Shown piece after piece: positions 9,756 to 18,917 of a DNA stretch of 64,000 nucleotides. The translations under genes and the position numbers were made by a program. The stretch is taken from the NCBI RefSeq assembly GCF_004683965.1, contig NZ_CP038436.1, positions 806,001 through 870,000 of the forward strand. Reading direction: 5' to 3'. The stretch comes from Nocardioides seonyuensis. Lineage in GTDB: Bacteria; Actinomycetota; Actinomycetes; Propionibacteriales; Nocardioidaceae. Position 1 is the stretch's first letter. Each line of letters opens with the position of its first letter. The notes under the pieces were generated by a model, which saw only the letters and a list, made by a program, of their open reading frames with translations, did not search any database and was not told the DNA's origin.

Positions 9756-10352
9756 TCAGGGCCGGCGAGCCTCCAGCACCCGGAAGCCCTTGACGCTCGC
9801 CAGCCTCTCGGTGGGCCATCCCTGGTCGGTCAGCCAGCGCTGGAGGGAGTCGGCGCCGAGGTTCTTGCCCACCACCATCACCGCACGACCGCCCGGGGCC
9901 AGCCGTGGCAGCCAGGTGAGCAGCAGCTCGTGGAGCGCGTCCTTGCCGATACGGATCGGGGGGTTGGACCAGATCTCGTCGAACACCAGGTCGCTCGGCA
10001 CCTGCTGCGCCGTGCAGGCCACAAACTGCCCGCTGAGACCCGCGGCGCGCGCGTTGTCGTTGGCCAGCAGGATGGCCCGTTCGTTGACCTCCACGCCGAT
10101 GACCGAGGACAGCGGCACGGCCCGGGCGATCCCCAGGCCGATCGGCCCGTAGCCGCACCCCAGGTCGAGGAACCGACCGCTCGCGGGCGGTTCGAGCTCG
10201 CGGAACAGCACCGCCGTCGCGTGGTCGAGGTGGCCCTTGCTGAACACGCCGGACCCTGTCTCGAAGGTGAGCTCGTGGCCCCAGATCGTCGTCGTGAACG
10301 ACTCCCGCTCGAACGCGGCCGCGGGATCGGCGGAGAAGTAGTGGTCAGTCAT
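9756..10352 (-). CDS. Class I SAM-dependent methyltransferase, RsmC/RlmG-like
   Basis: 198 residues. SAM motif I is DLGCGYG at 63-69 and SNPPIRIG at 129-136 is the NPP catalytic motif of N-methyltransferases acting on exocyclic amines. This is the MTS-domain pattern of RsmC (16S rRNA m2G1207) and RlmG, here without the N-terminal pseudo-domain, as is common in actinobacteria. Its start overlaps the end of truA by 8 bp, pairing two RNA-modifying enzymes in one transcript. Confidence 0.83.
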   Translation of the reverse strand: MTDHYFSADPAAAFERESFTTTIWGHELTFETGSGVFSKGHLDHATAVLFRELEPPASGRFLDLGCGYGPIGLGIARAVPLSSVIGVEVNERAILLANDNARAAGLSGQFVACTAQQVPSDLVFDEIWSNPPIRIGKDALHELLLTWLPRLAPGGRAVMVVGKNLGADSLQRWLTDQGWPTERLASVKGFRVLEARRP

Positions 10353-11181
10353 GGAGAGCCTCTCGTCTGGCGCGGGCACGCTCGGACTGGGCGAGGAGCT
10401 CGGCCCCCTCGGGGTAGCCGACCTCCTCCAGGGTGAGCCCGTGGGCCTGTACGACGGCCACCCCGGCCTCGCGCGAACGCCCGGCCAGCACCTGGGCCGG
10501 CCAGGTCACGGGCTTGCGGCCGTCCCCCACCGCGAGCAGGCAGCCCACCAGCGCGCGGACCATGTTGTGGCAGAACGCGTCGGCGACGACCGTGCCGACG
10601 GCGACGCCGCTCCCGTCACGGGCCCAGCTCAGCTCGAGGAGCGTGCGAATCGTGGTGGCGCCCTCGCGCCTGCGACAGAAGGCCGCGAAGTCGGTGAGGC
10701 CGGTGAGCGGCTCGGCGGCCGCGTTCATCGCCTCGAGGTCGAGCCCGCGCGGCCAGGTGAGCACGTGGCGGCGGGTCAGCGGGTCGACGAGCGCCGGGTC
10801 GTCGGCCACTCGGTAGGCGTAGCGCCGCCAGATCGCCGAGAAGCGCGCGTCGAAGCCGGCCGGGGCCTCGGCGATGCGTCGTACGCGCAGGTCCGGAGGC
10901 AGGATCCCGGCCAGGCGACGAGCGAGGGCCTCCATCGGCGGATCGTCCGACCTGCCCGCGGAGGCGGCCAGCAGGGACTCGTCGACGTCGAGGTGGGCGA
11001 CCTGGCCGCGGGCGTGGACACCGGCGTCCGTGCGGCCGGCCACGGTCACCCTCGCGCGAGGCACTCGCAGGGCAGTGGCGAGCGCCTCCTCGAGGACTCC
11101 CTGGGCGGTACGACGGTCCGGCTGGGCGGCCCAGCCGGAGAAGTCGGTCCCGTCGTATGACAGGTCCAGTCGCAGTCGCAC
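10345..11181 (-). CDS. truA: tRNA pseudouridine(38-40) synthase TruA
   Basis: 278 residues, full length. The N-terminal [13 protein letters not shown] and the catalytic motif GRTDAGVHA (nucleophile Asp52) are diagnostic. It converts U38-U40 in tRNA anticodon arms to pseudouridine. In many actinobacteria truA follows rplQ; here it lies 7 kb away across plus-strand genes. The last 8 bases overlap the RsmC-like gene, implying coupled translation. Confidence 0.96.
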   Translation of the reverse strand: MRLRLDLSYDGTDFSGWAAQPDRRTAQGVLEEALATALRVPRARVTVAGRTDAGVHARGQVAHLDVDESLLAASAGRSDDPPMEALARRLAGILPPDLRVRRIAEAPAGFDARFSAIWRRYAYRVADDPALVDPLTRRHVLTWPRGLDLEAMNAAAEPLTGLTDFAAFCRRREGATTIRTLLELSWARDGSGVAVGTVVADAFCHNMVRALVGCLLAVGDGRKPVTWPAQVLAGRSREAGVAVVQAHGLTLEEVGYPEGAELLAQSERARARREALHD

Positions 11182-11206
11182 GCAGGGATCTTAGGATGTC
11201 CCCGTC

Positions 11207-12244
11207 ATGGCCACCCTGAGCGCGCTCTCGCGCACCGCCGCCCTGCTCCTCACAGGAGCGCTGCTCGTCGTGCTCCCGTCCTCCACGGGAGCCGTGGCAG
11301 CGCCCACCACCTGCGAGATGGAGTACTCGGCACCAGGCCTCAAGACACTCCACCCCCGCGTCCTGCCCAACCCCGGCTTCTCCGTTGGCGTGATCGACAT
11401 CCAGGTGGCCGACACCCGCACGGTGGTCGACGTCGACTGGGGCTTCGACGCCACCTACGCGAGCGACTCCGCGGACCTCTCGTTCCTGCTCGTGAATCCG
11501 CAGTCGGACGACAAGAACGTCCCCAAGTCCATCGTCAACGGCATGACCGGCCCGCTCTCGGGCTCCTACGTGCTGGACGACTCGGCGTCGGCTCCGTTCG
11601 CGACGAGCAGCCCGGCCCCTGGCCGCTACCGTCCCGACGAGCTGGCGGCCGCGTTGACCGGACACCCTGCGGCAGGGCGGTGGCGCTTCATGGTCACCAA
11701 CGTCTCGGACAACACCGGGGACTGGGGCAACGTCACCCTGACCCTGACGGTCGACTGCGACTCCGACAAGGACGGCATCGCGGACGCAGCCGACAACTGC
11801 CCGGCGGAGCCCAATGTCGAGCAGGTGGACATCGACACCGACGGAGTCGGTGACACCTGCGATGGCAACCGCGACGGCGATGCCCTCGACAACGCGTCCG
11901 ACGGCTGCCAGCGGGTCGCAGCGGCCACCATGAGCGGCTGCCCGGGTGCGGACCGCGACGTTCGACTGCGGCACCAGAAGAAGAAGCGCAAGCTGCGTGT
12001 GACCGTGGCCTCCTACTTCACCGAGTGCCAGTCCCGCGCGGACGTCGTCGTGTGGCGCGCCCGCAAGGGCCCCGACAAGATGGTCGCACGCAAGGCCACC
12101 GACGCCCGTGGCCGCCTGGTGCTCAAGGCGCCGCGTCGACCGGGCCGCCACTACGCGACGGTCGAGGAGCTCTACGCGATCGGGGTGGCCGAGTGCGGGG
12201 CCGCTCGTTCCAGGTCCGTGCGCATCCGTCGGTCGGAGAGGTGA
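11207..12244 (+). CDS. Secreted P-domain-like / thrombospondin type-3 repeat protein, paralogue A
   Basis: 345 residues. A signal peptide (about 1-32, cleavage near AVAAP) leads to a beta-sandwich of about 150 residues that resembles the proprotein-convertase P domain, with [20 protein letters not shown] early and [15 protein letters not shown] late. Acidic thrombospondin type-3-like calcium loops follow ([27 protein letters not shown]). A basic C-terminal module has paired Cys ([12 protein letters not shown]) and ends [10 protein letters not shown]. It is the first and most divergent of three tandem paralogues. No sorting signal or membrane segment is visible, so it is probably a soluble exported protein. 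Function unknown. Confidence 0.8.
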   Translation: MATLSALSRTAALLLTGALLVVLPSSTGAVAAPTTCEMEYSAPGLKTLHPRVLPNPGFSVGVIDIQVADTRTVVDVDWGFDATYASDSADLSFLLVNPQSDDKNVPKSIVNGMTGPLSGSYVLDDSASAPFATSSPAPGRYRPDELAAALTGHPAAGRWRFMVTNVSDNTGDWGNVTLTLTVDCDSDKDGIADAADNCPAEPNVEQVDIDTDGVGDTCDGNRDGDALDNASDGCQRVAAATMSGCPGADRDVRLRHQKKKRKLRVTVASYFTECQSRADVVVWRARKGPDKMVARKATDARGRLVLKAPRRPGRHYATVEELYAIGVAECGAARSRSVRIRRSER

Positions 12245-12249
12245 ACACC

Positions 12250-13278
12250 GTGCTCGTGCGTACGACAGTCCTGTCCGTGCTGTTGGCAGTCATGGCGGTC
12301 CCCGTCGCCACCACCGCGCCGGCGTCGGCCCAGGTGCAGCCCTGCTCGATCACCTATTCCAGCAGCGGTGGCGCCATCAGGCCGGGGCCGGACCCCCAGA
12401 AGGACCACTCGTGGAACGCCTGGGCGGTCGAGACCACCGACGAGAGGACCGTCGTCGACCTCGATCTCGCGATCGACCTGGACCACGCGAGGGCGCAGGA
12501 CCTGCACATCAACCTGATGGGCCCCCAGACCGTCGGCTTCCTCCCGAACGTCGTCGCGCTCCAGAAGGGACAGGCCACCGGCGTGGTCGACGGCCTCTAC
12601 CGCTTCGACGACGAGGCCTCCGCCAAGATCACCGGCAGCAACCCGCCGGCAGGTGACTACCAACCGGCGACGGCGATGTCGGCGATGGAGGTGCCACCGA
12701 CGACCGGCGGCTGGTCGATCTGGGTGAGCAACTACGGCACCACGGCAGGCACCGTCGGGAGCTGGAGCATCACCATGACCTTCGCGACCTGCGACAGCGA
12801 CGGCGACGGGATCGAGGAGAAGGTCGACAACTGCCCTGTCGTCCTCAACTCCGAACAGCTCGACCGCGACGCCGACGGCCGCGGCGACGCCTGTGACGAC
12901 GACACCGACGGAGACAGCGTGGCCAACACCGCCGACGGCTGTCCAGCCATCACCGCCCTCACCACGTCCGGCTGCCCGGCGGCGGACCGGACCGTCCGGG
13001 TGCGCCACCTGCTCAAGACGAGCGACCTGGTGGTCCGGGTCCGCTCCTACTACCCCGAGTGCCAGGCTCGCGCCCAGGTCGTCCTGTGGCGGGTGAAGAA
13101 GGGCGAGGACAAGGTGGTCACGCGCCTCACCACCAGCTCCCGCGGCAAGAAGGCCCTCGACGCACCGCGACGCCCCGGTCGCTACTACCTCACCGCCGAG
13201 CCGGCCTACGCCGCCGCGGTCGCCGAGTGCCCCCCGGCCACCTCCAAGTCCGTGCGCATCCGTCGGCCAAGGAGGTGA
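12250..13278 (+). CDS. Secreted P-domain-like / thrombospondin type-3 repeat protein, paralogue B
   Basis: 342 residues from the GTG at 12250, 8 nt after GGAGAGG; an overlapping GTG at 12241 is less well placed. A signal peptide is followed by the P-domain-like sandwich ([33 protein letters not shown]), calcium loops [15 protein letters not shown] and [18 protein letters not shown], and the basic Cys-containing C-terminal module. From the calcium loops onward it is almost identical to paralogue C, while the N-terminal halves differ much more. That suggests a recent duplication or gene conversion limited to the 3' half. Confidence 0.8.
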   Translation: MLVRTTVLSVLLAVMAVPVATTAPASAQVQPCSITYSSSGGAIRPGPDPQKDHSWNAWAVETTDERTVVDLDLAIDLDHARAQDLHINLMGPQTVGFLPNVVALQKGQATGVVDGLYRFDDEASAKITGSNPPAGDYQPATAMSAMEVPPTTGGWSIWVSNYGTTAGTVGSWSITMTFATCDSDGDGIEEKVDNCPVVLNSEQLDRDADGRGDACDDDTDGDSVANTADGCPAITALTTSGCPAADRTVRVRHLLKTSDLVVRVRSYYPECQARAQVVLWRVKKGEDKVVTRLTTSSRGKKALDAPRRPGRYYLTAEPAYAAAVAECPPATSKSVRIRRPRR

Positions 13279-13283
13279 GCACC

Positions 13284-14318
13284 GTGCTCGTGCGTAGGAC
13301 ACTCCTGGCCATGCTCCTGGCCCTCGCGGTTGCGCCCGTGGTGACCAGCCCTCCCGCTGCCACGGCGAGCGAGCCGTGCACGATGACCTTCGCGCGCGCG
13401 GGCGGCCCGATCCACCCCAACTCCAGCCCTGACGGCTCCGGCCACTCCCTCTCGGCCTGGACGCTGGAGGTGGCGGACACCCGCACGGTGGTCGACCTCG
13501 ACCTGTCCTACGACATCGCGTTCGCCGATGCGTCCAAGATCGCGGTCAACCTCCTCGGGCCCAAGACGGACTTCACCTGGCTCGCACCTGCCGTGTGGAC
13601 CGTCGACGGCGCCCGTGGCGGCCTGGACGGCGACTACAGCTTCGACGACGACAGGGGCGCACCCGGGCTGTCCGGCGTCGACCCCTCGCCCGGAACCTAC
13701 GCACCCGCCAACCCGCTCCGCGACCTCGAGGACCACACCGCGGCGGGCAAGTGGCACCTGTGGGTGCTCAACACCTCCACGATGACCGGCGAGGTCCGCT
13801 CGTTCTCGGTGACGCTGACCTTCGCGACCTGTGACAGCGACGGCGACGGCATCGAGGAGAAGGTCGACAACTGCCCTGTCGTCCTCAACTCCGAACAGCT
13901 CGACCGCGACGCCGACGGCCGCGGCGACGCGTGCGACGACGACACCGACGGAGACACCGTGGCCAACATCGCCGACGGCTGCCCCGCCATCACCGCCGTC
14001 ACCGCCTCGGGCTGCCCGGTCGCCGACCGGACCGCTCGACTGCGCCACCTGCGCAAGAAGCATGGCCTCAGCATTCGCGTCCGCTCCTACTACCCCGAGT
14101 GCCAGGCTCGCGCCCAGGTCGTCCTGTGGCGGGTGAAGAAGGGCGAGGACAAGGTGGTCAAGCGCCTCACCACCAGCTCCCGCGGCAAGAAGGCTCTGGA
14201 CGCACCGCGACGCCCCGGTCGCTACTACCTCACTGCCGAGCCGGCCTACGCCCCTGCGGTCGCGGAGTGCCCCGCGGCAACCTCCCGGTCCGTGCGCATC
14301 CGTCGTTCCTCGAGATAG
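13284..14318 (+). CDS. Secreted P-domain-like / thrombospondin type-3 repeat protein, paralogue C
   Basis: 344 residues from the GTG at 13284, preceded by GGAGG at 13271-13275 that overlaps the stop of paralogue B. The layout is the same: signal peptide (cleavage near ATAS), P-domain-like sandwich, [15 protein letters not shown] calcium loops, and the C-terminal module with [15 protein letters not shown]. The B-to-C junction repeats the A-to-B junction (GGxGAxGTGxxCACCGTGCTCGTGCGTA), so the duplicated unit includes the ribosome binding site. A strong hairpin follows the stop. Confidence 0.8.
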   Translation: MLVRRTLLAMLLALAVAPVVTSPPAATASEPCTMTFARAGGPIHPNSSPDGSGHSLSAWTLEVADTRTVVDLDLSYDIAFADASKIAVNLLGPKTDFTWLAPAVWTVDGARGGLDGDYSFDDDRGAPGLSGVDPSPGTYAPANPLRDLEDHTAAGKWHLWVLNTSTMTGEVRSFSVTLTFATCDSDGDGIEEKVDNCPVVLNSEQLDRDADGRGDACDDDTDGDTVANIADGCPAITAVTASGCPVADRTARLRHLRKKHGLSIRVRSYYPECQARAQVVLWRVKKGEDKVVKRLTTSSRGKKALDAPRRPGRYYLTAEPAYAPAVAECPAATSRSVRIRRSSR

Positions 14319-14372
14319 TCCGCTGCAGAGAGCCGCTCCGCGGGCATCCCCGCGCGGCTCTTCGCAGCGGAC
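14318..14372 (+). terminator. Long hairpin after the three-paralogue operon
   Basis: GTCCGCTGC (14318-14326) pairs perfectly with GCAGCGGAC (14364-14372), and the inner arms AGAGCCGC and GCGGCTCT extend the stem. No long T-run follows, as is usual for high-GC actinobacterial terminators. It separates the paralogue operon from the arsR promoter. Confidence 0.7.
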
Positions 14373-14383
14373 CATCCCTTTCC

Positions 14384-14444
14384 CAACCAATTGGTTGACA
14401 AGGGACGGGACGAGGGCTAGCGTCGTTCTCAACCTACTGGTTGA
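14384..14444 (+). promoter_or_regulatory. arsR promoter with two dyad operators
   Basis: A sigma-70-type -35 TTGACA (14395-14400) is separated by exactly 17 bp from the -10 TAGCGT (14418-14423). The perfect palindrome CAACCAATTGGTTG (14384-14397) overlaps the -35. A second dyad, TCAACCTACTGGTTGA (14429-14444), lies just after the expected start of transcription. Both share CAACC/GGTTG half-sites, with centres about 46 bp apart, and are probably bound by the downstream ArsR-type repressor. Confidence 0.75.
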
Positions 14445-14457
14445 TGAAGGACTTCAC

Positions 14458-14823
14458 GTGACCGATCCGCTCTCCCGCATCTTCGCCGCCCTTGCCGACC
14501 CCACCCGGCGCGACATGGTCGCCAGGCTGGCTGCCGGTGACGCGACGGTGGGCGCCCTGGCGGCGCCGTACGACGTCAGCGTGCAGGCGGTCTCCAAGCA
14601 CCTGAAGGTGCTCGAGGAAGCCGGCCTGGTCACCCGCAGCAGGGATGCCCAGCGCCGACCCGTCCATCTCGAGGCGGAGGTGTTCGACCTGATGACCAAG
14701 TGGATCGAGCGCTACCAGCGCCAGGCGGAGGAGCGCTACTCGCGCCTCGACCAGGTCCTGGCCGAGCTCGACGACCAGCAGCACCCACACCGCGCACGAC
14801 CCCAGGAAGGAACCGCATCATGA
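14458..14823 (+). CDS. ArsR-family winged-helix transcriptional repressor
   Basis: 121 residues. The start is the GTG at 14458, with GAAGGA seven bases upstream. The sequence SRIFAALADPTRRDMVARL followed by VSVQAVSKHLKVLEEAGLV is the ArsR helix-turn-helix core. There are no Cys metal sites, as usual in the subgroup co-transcribed with AHSA1/SRPBCC proteins. It probably represses its own operon through the two dyads upstream. The stop overlaps the next start (ATGA at 14820). Confidence 0.92.
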   Translation: MTDPLSRIFAALADPTRRDMVARLAAGDATVGALAAPYDVSVQAVSKHLKVLEEAGLVTRSRDAQRRPVHLEAEVFDLMTKWIERYQRQAEERYSRLDQVLAELDDQQHPHRARPQEGTAS

Positions 14824-15347
14824 CCACCACGCAGAGCCCCTCCACGGATCAGCCGACCCGCTACGACAAGGCCAGGATCGAGGCCGACGCCCAGGTCCCG
14901 GCCATCCACATCTGGCGCGACTTCAGCGGCACGCCCGCCCAGCTCTTCCGCGCCCACACCGATCCCGAGCTCTTCGCGCGGTGGATCGGCCCGCGCGACG
15001 TCGGCGCGGAGATCCACGAGTGGGACGCCCGCGACGGCGGAAGCTGGAGCTACACCGCGCGCGGAGGCGAGGGGCGCGAGGCGTTCGAGACGTCCTTCCG
15101 TGGCTGCTTCCACACCGTCCGCGAGGACCGCATCGTCCAGACCTTCACCTGGGAGGGCATGCCCGACGCCGTCTCGCTGGAGACGATGGAGTTCGAGGAC
15201 CTCGGCGACGGCCGCACCCGGCTCCACGCCATGTCCCTGTGCGACTCCTTCGAGGGCCGCGACCAGTGGCTGGCCAGCGGCATGGAGGTGGGCGTCGACG
15301 ACGGCTACGAGGCCATCGACGGGATGCTTGCCGATGGCGCCCTCTGA
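14820..15347 (+). CDS. SRPBCC / AHSA1-domain protein
   Basis: 175 residues. An START-like helix-grip fold is shown by IHIWRDFSGTPAQLFRAHTDPELFARWIGP at the start and the late segment QWLASGMEVGVDDGYEAIDGML. Such proteins bind hydrophobic ligands and are very often encoded next to an ArsR repressor, possibly sensing or sequestering the inducing compound. It is coupled to arsR by ATGA and overlaps the next gene by 14 bp. Confidence 0.88.
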   Translation: MTTTQSPSTDQPTRYDKARIEADAQVPAIHIWRDFSGTPAQLFRAHTDPELFARWIGPRDVGAEIHEWDARDGGSWSYTARGGEGREAFETSFRGCFHTVREDRIVQTFTWEGMPDAVSLETMEFEDLGDGRTRLHAMSLCDSFEGRDQWLASGMEVGVDDGYEAIDGMLADGAL

Positions 15348-15915
15348 CCCGGCCGAGCGGCACCGTCTCGTCGCGAGCGGCTTCGCCTCCGTGGTGGCCG
15401 GGGTCACCGACTGGTCGGCCCCGGCTCCGGTGGCCGGCTGGACCGCGCGCGACGTGGTCGATCACCTCGTGGACTGGTTCCCGTCGTTCCTGTCGGCGGG
15501 TGGGGTCGAGCTGGCTCCGGGGCCGCGGTCCGACGAGGACCCCGTCGGCGCGTGGGAGCACCAGTCGTCGGAGGTGCAGGCGCTCCTCGAGCAGCGGGGC
15601 GAGGAGGACTTCACCCACCCACGCGCGGGGAGCCACCGACTGTCGGACGCAGTGGACCTCTTCTACACCGCCGACGTGTTCATGCACACCTGGGACCTCG
15701 CACGGGCCAGCGGCCAGGACGTCGACCTGGACCCCGACTACGCCGCCCGCCTGCTCACGGGCATGCAGGGCATCGAGGAGATGCTGCGAGACTCAGGCCA
15801 GTACGGCCCCGCCGTGCCAGTCCCCGCCGACGCGCCGGTCGTCGACCGCCTCATGGGCTTCATCGGCCGCGACCCGGCCTGGACCGCCCAGGGCTCGCCG
15901 ACCGCGTCGGCCTAG
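15334..15915 (+). CDS. TIGR03086-family (DinB/mycothiol-dependent-enzyme-like) protein
   Basis: 193 residues, ATG at 15334 inside the end of the AHSA1 gene. The N-terminal GWTARDVVDHLVDW with its His, and the later FMHTWDLARASG, are the signature positions of the four-helix MDMPI/DinB-like metal-binding family found in mycothiol-producing actinobacteria. The enzyme activity is unknown. The operon logic (repressor, ligand-binding protein, thiol-dependent enzyme) suggests detoxification. Its TAG stop shares the bases CTAG with the convergent pfkB stop. Confidence 0.82.
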   Translation: MAPSDPAERHRLVASGFASVVAGVTDWSAPAPVAGWTARDVVDHLVDWFPSFLSAGGVELAPGPRSDEDPVGAWEHQSSEVQALLEQRGEEDFTHPRAGSHRLSDAVDLFYTADVFMHTWDLARASGQDVDLDPDYAARLLTGMQGIEEMLRDSGQYGPAVPVPADAPVVDRLMGFIGRDPAWTAQGSPTASA

Positions 15916-16841
15916 GACTGCCCGAGCTCCCTGCGCCACGGCGGGTCGGCACCTGCCCGGGACACCGTCACGGCTGCGGCGCGGGCGGCGAGCCGGATGA
16001 CGCCCACGCGGTCGGCAGGGTCGAGGTCGCGCACCCGCTCCCCTGCGCCCGGGCCCCGGGCGCCCAGGCGCCACAACCCGTCCACGAGAGCCGCAGTGAC
16101 GGTGTCGCCGGCACCTATCGTGTCCACGACCGCGACCTCCGGTGCGGGTACCTCGACGACGCCGTCCCGGGCGAACCACTGCACGCCCGCGGCGGCCCGG
16201 GTCACCACCACGGCGCTGCTGCCCGCGGCCAGCAGCTGCGACGCGACGTCCCCCCTGTCACGACCGGGCCAGAGGGCCTCGACGTCCTCGTCGCTGGCCT
16301 TCACCACGTCCGCGAGCGACGCCATCTGCTCCGCCCTGGCGACCACCTCGGGGCCGAGGCCGGTCACCGCGGGTCGCACGTTGAGGTCGAGCACGGTGAG
16401 CACGCGCTCGCGGAGCGACTCCACCAGCCGTGCCACGCCCTCTGCCCCCGGAGCCAGCGCCGCCCCGAGGGAGCCGTAGACCACCACGGCCGGGTCGACC
16501 TCGTCAGGGACGTCGAGCGGGGGCAGCCGCCACTCCAGGTCGAAGGCGTAGGTCGCTGCACCGTCGGACCCGACGGTGGCGAGCGCGGTCGAGGTCCGCG
16601 CCAGGACGTAGGGGTCGCCCGCCAGGCCGACGTGGTTGGCGGCCAGGTGCCCGGCGACGGCTCGTCCGCGGGCGTCGTCCCCCAGGGCTGTGGCGAACCA
16701 GACCTCCTGGCCCAGCCGGGCCAGCCCCACCGCAGCGTTGGCGCAGCTGCCGCCAGGATGCTCCTCGGTGACGCCGTCGGGGCGTCGTACGGCGTCGACC
16801 AGGGCCTCACCCACCACGAGGACCACTGGTTTCGCCAACAT
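15912..16841 (-). CDS. PfkB-family carbohydrate kinase (fructokinase/ribokinase-like)
   Basis: 309 residues. PfkB signature 1 is GGSCANAAVGLARLG at 30-44 and signature 2 is DTIGAGDTVTAAL with the catalytic Asp in GAGD. It would phosphorylate a sugar with ATP; the fructokinase-like N-terminus VLVVGEALVDAV favours fructose. It is divergent from a GntR gene across only 37 bp, so control by that regulator is plausible. Confidence 0.9.
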   Translation of the reverse strand: MLAKPVVLVVGEALVDAVRRPDGVTEEHPGGSCANAAVGLARLGQEVWFATALGDDARGRAVAGHLAANHVGLAGDPYVLARTSTALATVGSDGAATYAFDLEWRLPPLDVPDEVDPAVVVYGSLGAALAPGAEGVARLVESLRERVLTVLDLNVRPAVTGLGPEVVARAEQMASLADVVKASDEDVEALWPGRDRGDVASQLLAAGSSAVVVTRAAAGVQWFARDGVVEVPAPEVAVVDTIGAGDTVTAALVDGLWRLGARGPGAGERVRDLDPADRVGVIRLAARAAAVTVSRAGADPPWRRELGQS

Positions 16842-16878
16842 GCCAACAAGGTCTACACGACAATCCTAGGGTTGAGCC

Positions 16879-17238
16879 ATGAAGCTCCACCCGATTGATC
16901 CTGGCTCCGCAACTCCTCCGTTCGAGCAGGTCCGCGCCCAGATCGCGAAGAAGACAGCCTCGGGTGACCTGCCTCCCGGGACGCGGCTGCCCAGCGTCCG
17001 GTCCCTGGCATCCCAGCTCGGCCTGGCCGCCAACACCGTCGCCCGTGTCTACCGCGAGCTGGAGAGCGACGGCGTCGTCATCACCGAGGGCCGCAAGGGC
17101 ACCTCCGTCGCCCCGACCCGGCTCACCGAGCAGCAGGACTCGCTGGCTGCCGCCGACGACTACGTCGCTCGTGCCCGCCGCCTCGGCCTCGAGCGCGCCG
17201 AGGCCCTGCGCCTGGTGGAGACCCGCTGGTCCCGGTAG
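16879..17238 (+). CDS. GntR-family regulator, short YtrA-like type
   Basis: 119 residues. The N-terminal winged helix PPFEQVRAQIAKKTASGDLPPG... with LAANTVARVYRELESDGVV is intact. The C-terminal part is only about 45 residues of helix, typical of YtrA-type GntR proteins that lack a large effector domain. TAGGGT (16867-16872) ends 6 nt before the ATG, so the mRNA may be nearly leaderless. Divergent from pfkB; the target is inferred from position only. Confidence 0.9.
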   Translation: MKLHPIDPGSATPPFEQVRAQIAKKTASGDLPPGTRLPSVRSLASQLGLAANTVARVYRELESDGVVITEGRKGTSVAPTRLTEQQDSLAAADDYVARARRLGLERAEALRLVETRWSR

Positions 17239-17309
17239 TCCGGTCGCGGCGCTGTCGGTGACGGGTGGCAGTCTCACCCGACACCACCACCTCATCTCGG
17301 GAGCCGCCC

Positions 17310-18047
17310 ATGGACCAGCCCAGTTCCGACACCCTCGCCAAGGTCCGCAAGCTGCTGGCCAAGGCCGAGGATCCGGCGGCGACGGCTCAGGAGGCCGAGA
17401 CCTACACCGCGAAGGCCGCCGAGCTGATGGCGGCCCACGGCATCGACCGGGCGCTGCTCGCCCTGGCCGACCCCGGCCTCGACATCGTCGGCGACCTCGT
17501 CATCGTGCTCGACCGCCCCTATGCCGTTGACAAGGCGGACCTGCTGAGCGCCATCTCGGTGGCGCTGCGGTGCCGGCCGGTCCGGCGAACGCGCTATTCA
17601 GGCGGCTCCAAGGAGCTCTCGGTCCACCTCTTCGGCCACCGCTGCGACCTGCAGCGGGCCGAGATCCTGTTCACGAGCCTGCTGGTGCAAGCCGTGCACG
17701 CCCTGGCCCGGACCGCGGTCCCCGCCTCCGACCACCCAGCGGCGTTCCGTCGCAGCTGGTTGGCCGGTTTCAGCCGATCTGTCGGCGACCGACTGAGCGC
17801 GGTCGAGGTGCAGGCCGCCGACCGGGCGCGCGATCGCTTCGCTGCCCAGGGCACGTCCAGCGCCCTCGTCCTGGCCGACAGGTCAGCCGCGGTCGAGAGT
17901 GCCCGGGACCGCACCTACCCCCACCTCCGGCAGGCGTCGGCGCGTCGCCTCTCAGGCAGCGGGATGCACGCGGGATGGAGCGCCGGCCAGCGGGCTGACC
18001 TGGGCTCGACCAGGCTGCCCGGGCGGCGCTCACTCCCCCGAGCATGA
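17310..18047 (+). CDS. DUF2786-domain protein
   Basis: 245 residues. The N-terminal segment KVRKLLAKAEDPAATAQEAETYTAKAAELMAAHGID is the DUF2786 helix pair; the rest is alpha/beta with many Arg and Ala residues, ending near GWSAGQRADLGS. The biochemical role of the family is unknown. The ATG at 17310 follows GGGAG by six bases. The 3' end meets the terminator of the convergent ribosomal cluster. Confidence 0.85.
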   Translation: MDQPSSDTLAKVRKLLAKAEDPAATAQEAETYTAKAAELMAAHGIDRALLALADPGLDIVGDLVIVLDRPYAVDKADLLSAISVALRCRPVRRTRYSGGSKELSVHLFGHRCDLQRAEILFTSLLVQAVHALARTAVPASDHPAAFRRSWLAGFSRSVGDRLSAVEVQAADRARDRFAAQGTSSALVLADRSAAVESARDRTYPHLRQASARRLSGSGMHAGWSAGQRADLGSTRLPGRRSLPRA

Positions 18048-18083
18048 CGACGGCCCGCCACCCCGGAGGGTGACGGGCCGCCG
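18048..18083. terminator. Bidirectional hairpin between DUF2786 gene and rplQ
   Basis: CGGCCCG (18051-18057) pairs with CGGGCCG (18074-18080), and CACCC (18059-18063) with GGGTG (18068-18072), leaving a four-base loop. Being symmetric, it can end transcription of both the plus-strand DUF2786 gene and the minus-strand infA-rplQ cluster. Confidence 0.75.
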
Positions 18084-18102
18084 TGCGGTCCTGGTGACTA
18101 GC

Positions 18103-18873
18103 TCACTCGCCGGCGCGGGTGAAGCCGGCCGCCTCGGCGGACTCGACGGAGTCGAACCACACCTCGGCAGTCGTCTGGGAGAACCACTGGCCGTCGGGCT
18201 CGTGGAACTTCATGGAATCCTCGTTGCCCTTGATCGGGAAGCCCTCGGGGACCTCGTCGACGTTCTCCATCGGCGCGTGCGAGCCGGGGTACTTCCCGGA
18301 GACGTTGCCGTCCGTCACACCCTCGTCCGACGGCAGGGTCGCCACGCCGTGGACCTCTGCGGCCTCGCCGGTGGCCTGGGCCTCGGCGGTCTCCACGTCG
18401 GCGGCCTCGGTGTCGAGGACCTCGTCGTCCGCCACGACCTCGGCCGGAGCGGCCTCGGACGGAGCAGCCGGAGCAGCGGCCTGGGTCTTCTTGGTCGAGG
18501 GAGCCTTGGGGCTGTAGGCCTCCGTCACCAGCTCGATGACGGCCATGGGGGCGTTGTCGCCCTTGCGGGGCCCGATCTTGGTGATGCGGGTGTAGCCACC
18601 GGGACGCTCGGCGAAGGTCGGCGCGATCTCGGTGAACAGCGTGTGCACCACCGACTTGTCACGGATGGTCTTGAGGACCTCGCGACGGTTGTGCAGGTCG
18701 CCCCTCTTGGCCTTGGTGATCAGCTTCTCGGCCACCGGGCGAAGCACGCGTGCGCGCGTCTCGGTCGTGGTGATCCGGCCGTGCTCGAACAGGGCGGTGG
18801 CCAGGTTCGAGAGCATCAGGCGCTGGTGGGCGGGGCTGCCGCCGAGGCGGGCACCCTTCTTGGGCTTGGGCAT
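18103..18873 (-). CDS. rplQ: 50S ribosomal protein L17 with C-terminal linker and sunset-like domain
   Basis: 256 residues, about twice the usual L17. Residues 1-118 are canonical L17 ([13 protein letters not shown]..., ELVTE). Residues 119-210 are an Ala/Glu-rich, probably disordered linker. Residues 211-256 form a separate small domain with [17 protein letters not shown] and [10 protein letters not shown], the pattern of the actinobacterial sunset/ArfC-type domain. A domain with 31 identities over 45 positions also ends L4 in this window. L17 lies near the tunnel exit side of the 50S subunit, so the extra domain is probably solvent-exposed. Last gene of the infA cluster. Confidence 0.95.
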   Translation of the reverse strand: MPKPKKGARLGGSPAHQRLMLSNLATALFEHGRITTTETRARVLRPVAEKLITKAKRGDLHNRREVLKTIRDKSVVHTLFTEIAPTFAERPGGYTRITKIGPRKGDNAPMAVIELVTEAYSPKAPSTKKTQAAAPAAPSEAAPAEVVADDEVLDTEAADVETAEAQATGEAAEVHGVATLPSDEGVTDGNVSGKYPGSHAPMENVDEVPEGFPIKGNEDSMKFHEPDGQWFSQTTAEVWFDSVESAEAAGFTRAGE

Positions 18874-18917
18874 CTCAGTTCTCTTTTCTCTCCGGCCGTG
18901 TCAGGTACCGGGGTAGA

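Noticed and set aside
11207..14318. Frameshifted single large gene instead of three paralogues
   Set aside because: Each unit has its own RBS, GTG/ATG start, signal peptide and stop; the junctions repeat the same pattern.
18103..18483. L17 extension as a read-through or assembly artefact
   Set aside because: The frame is continuous, codon use matches the genes around it, and L4 independently encodes the same domain.
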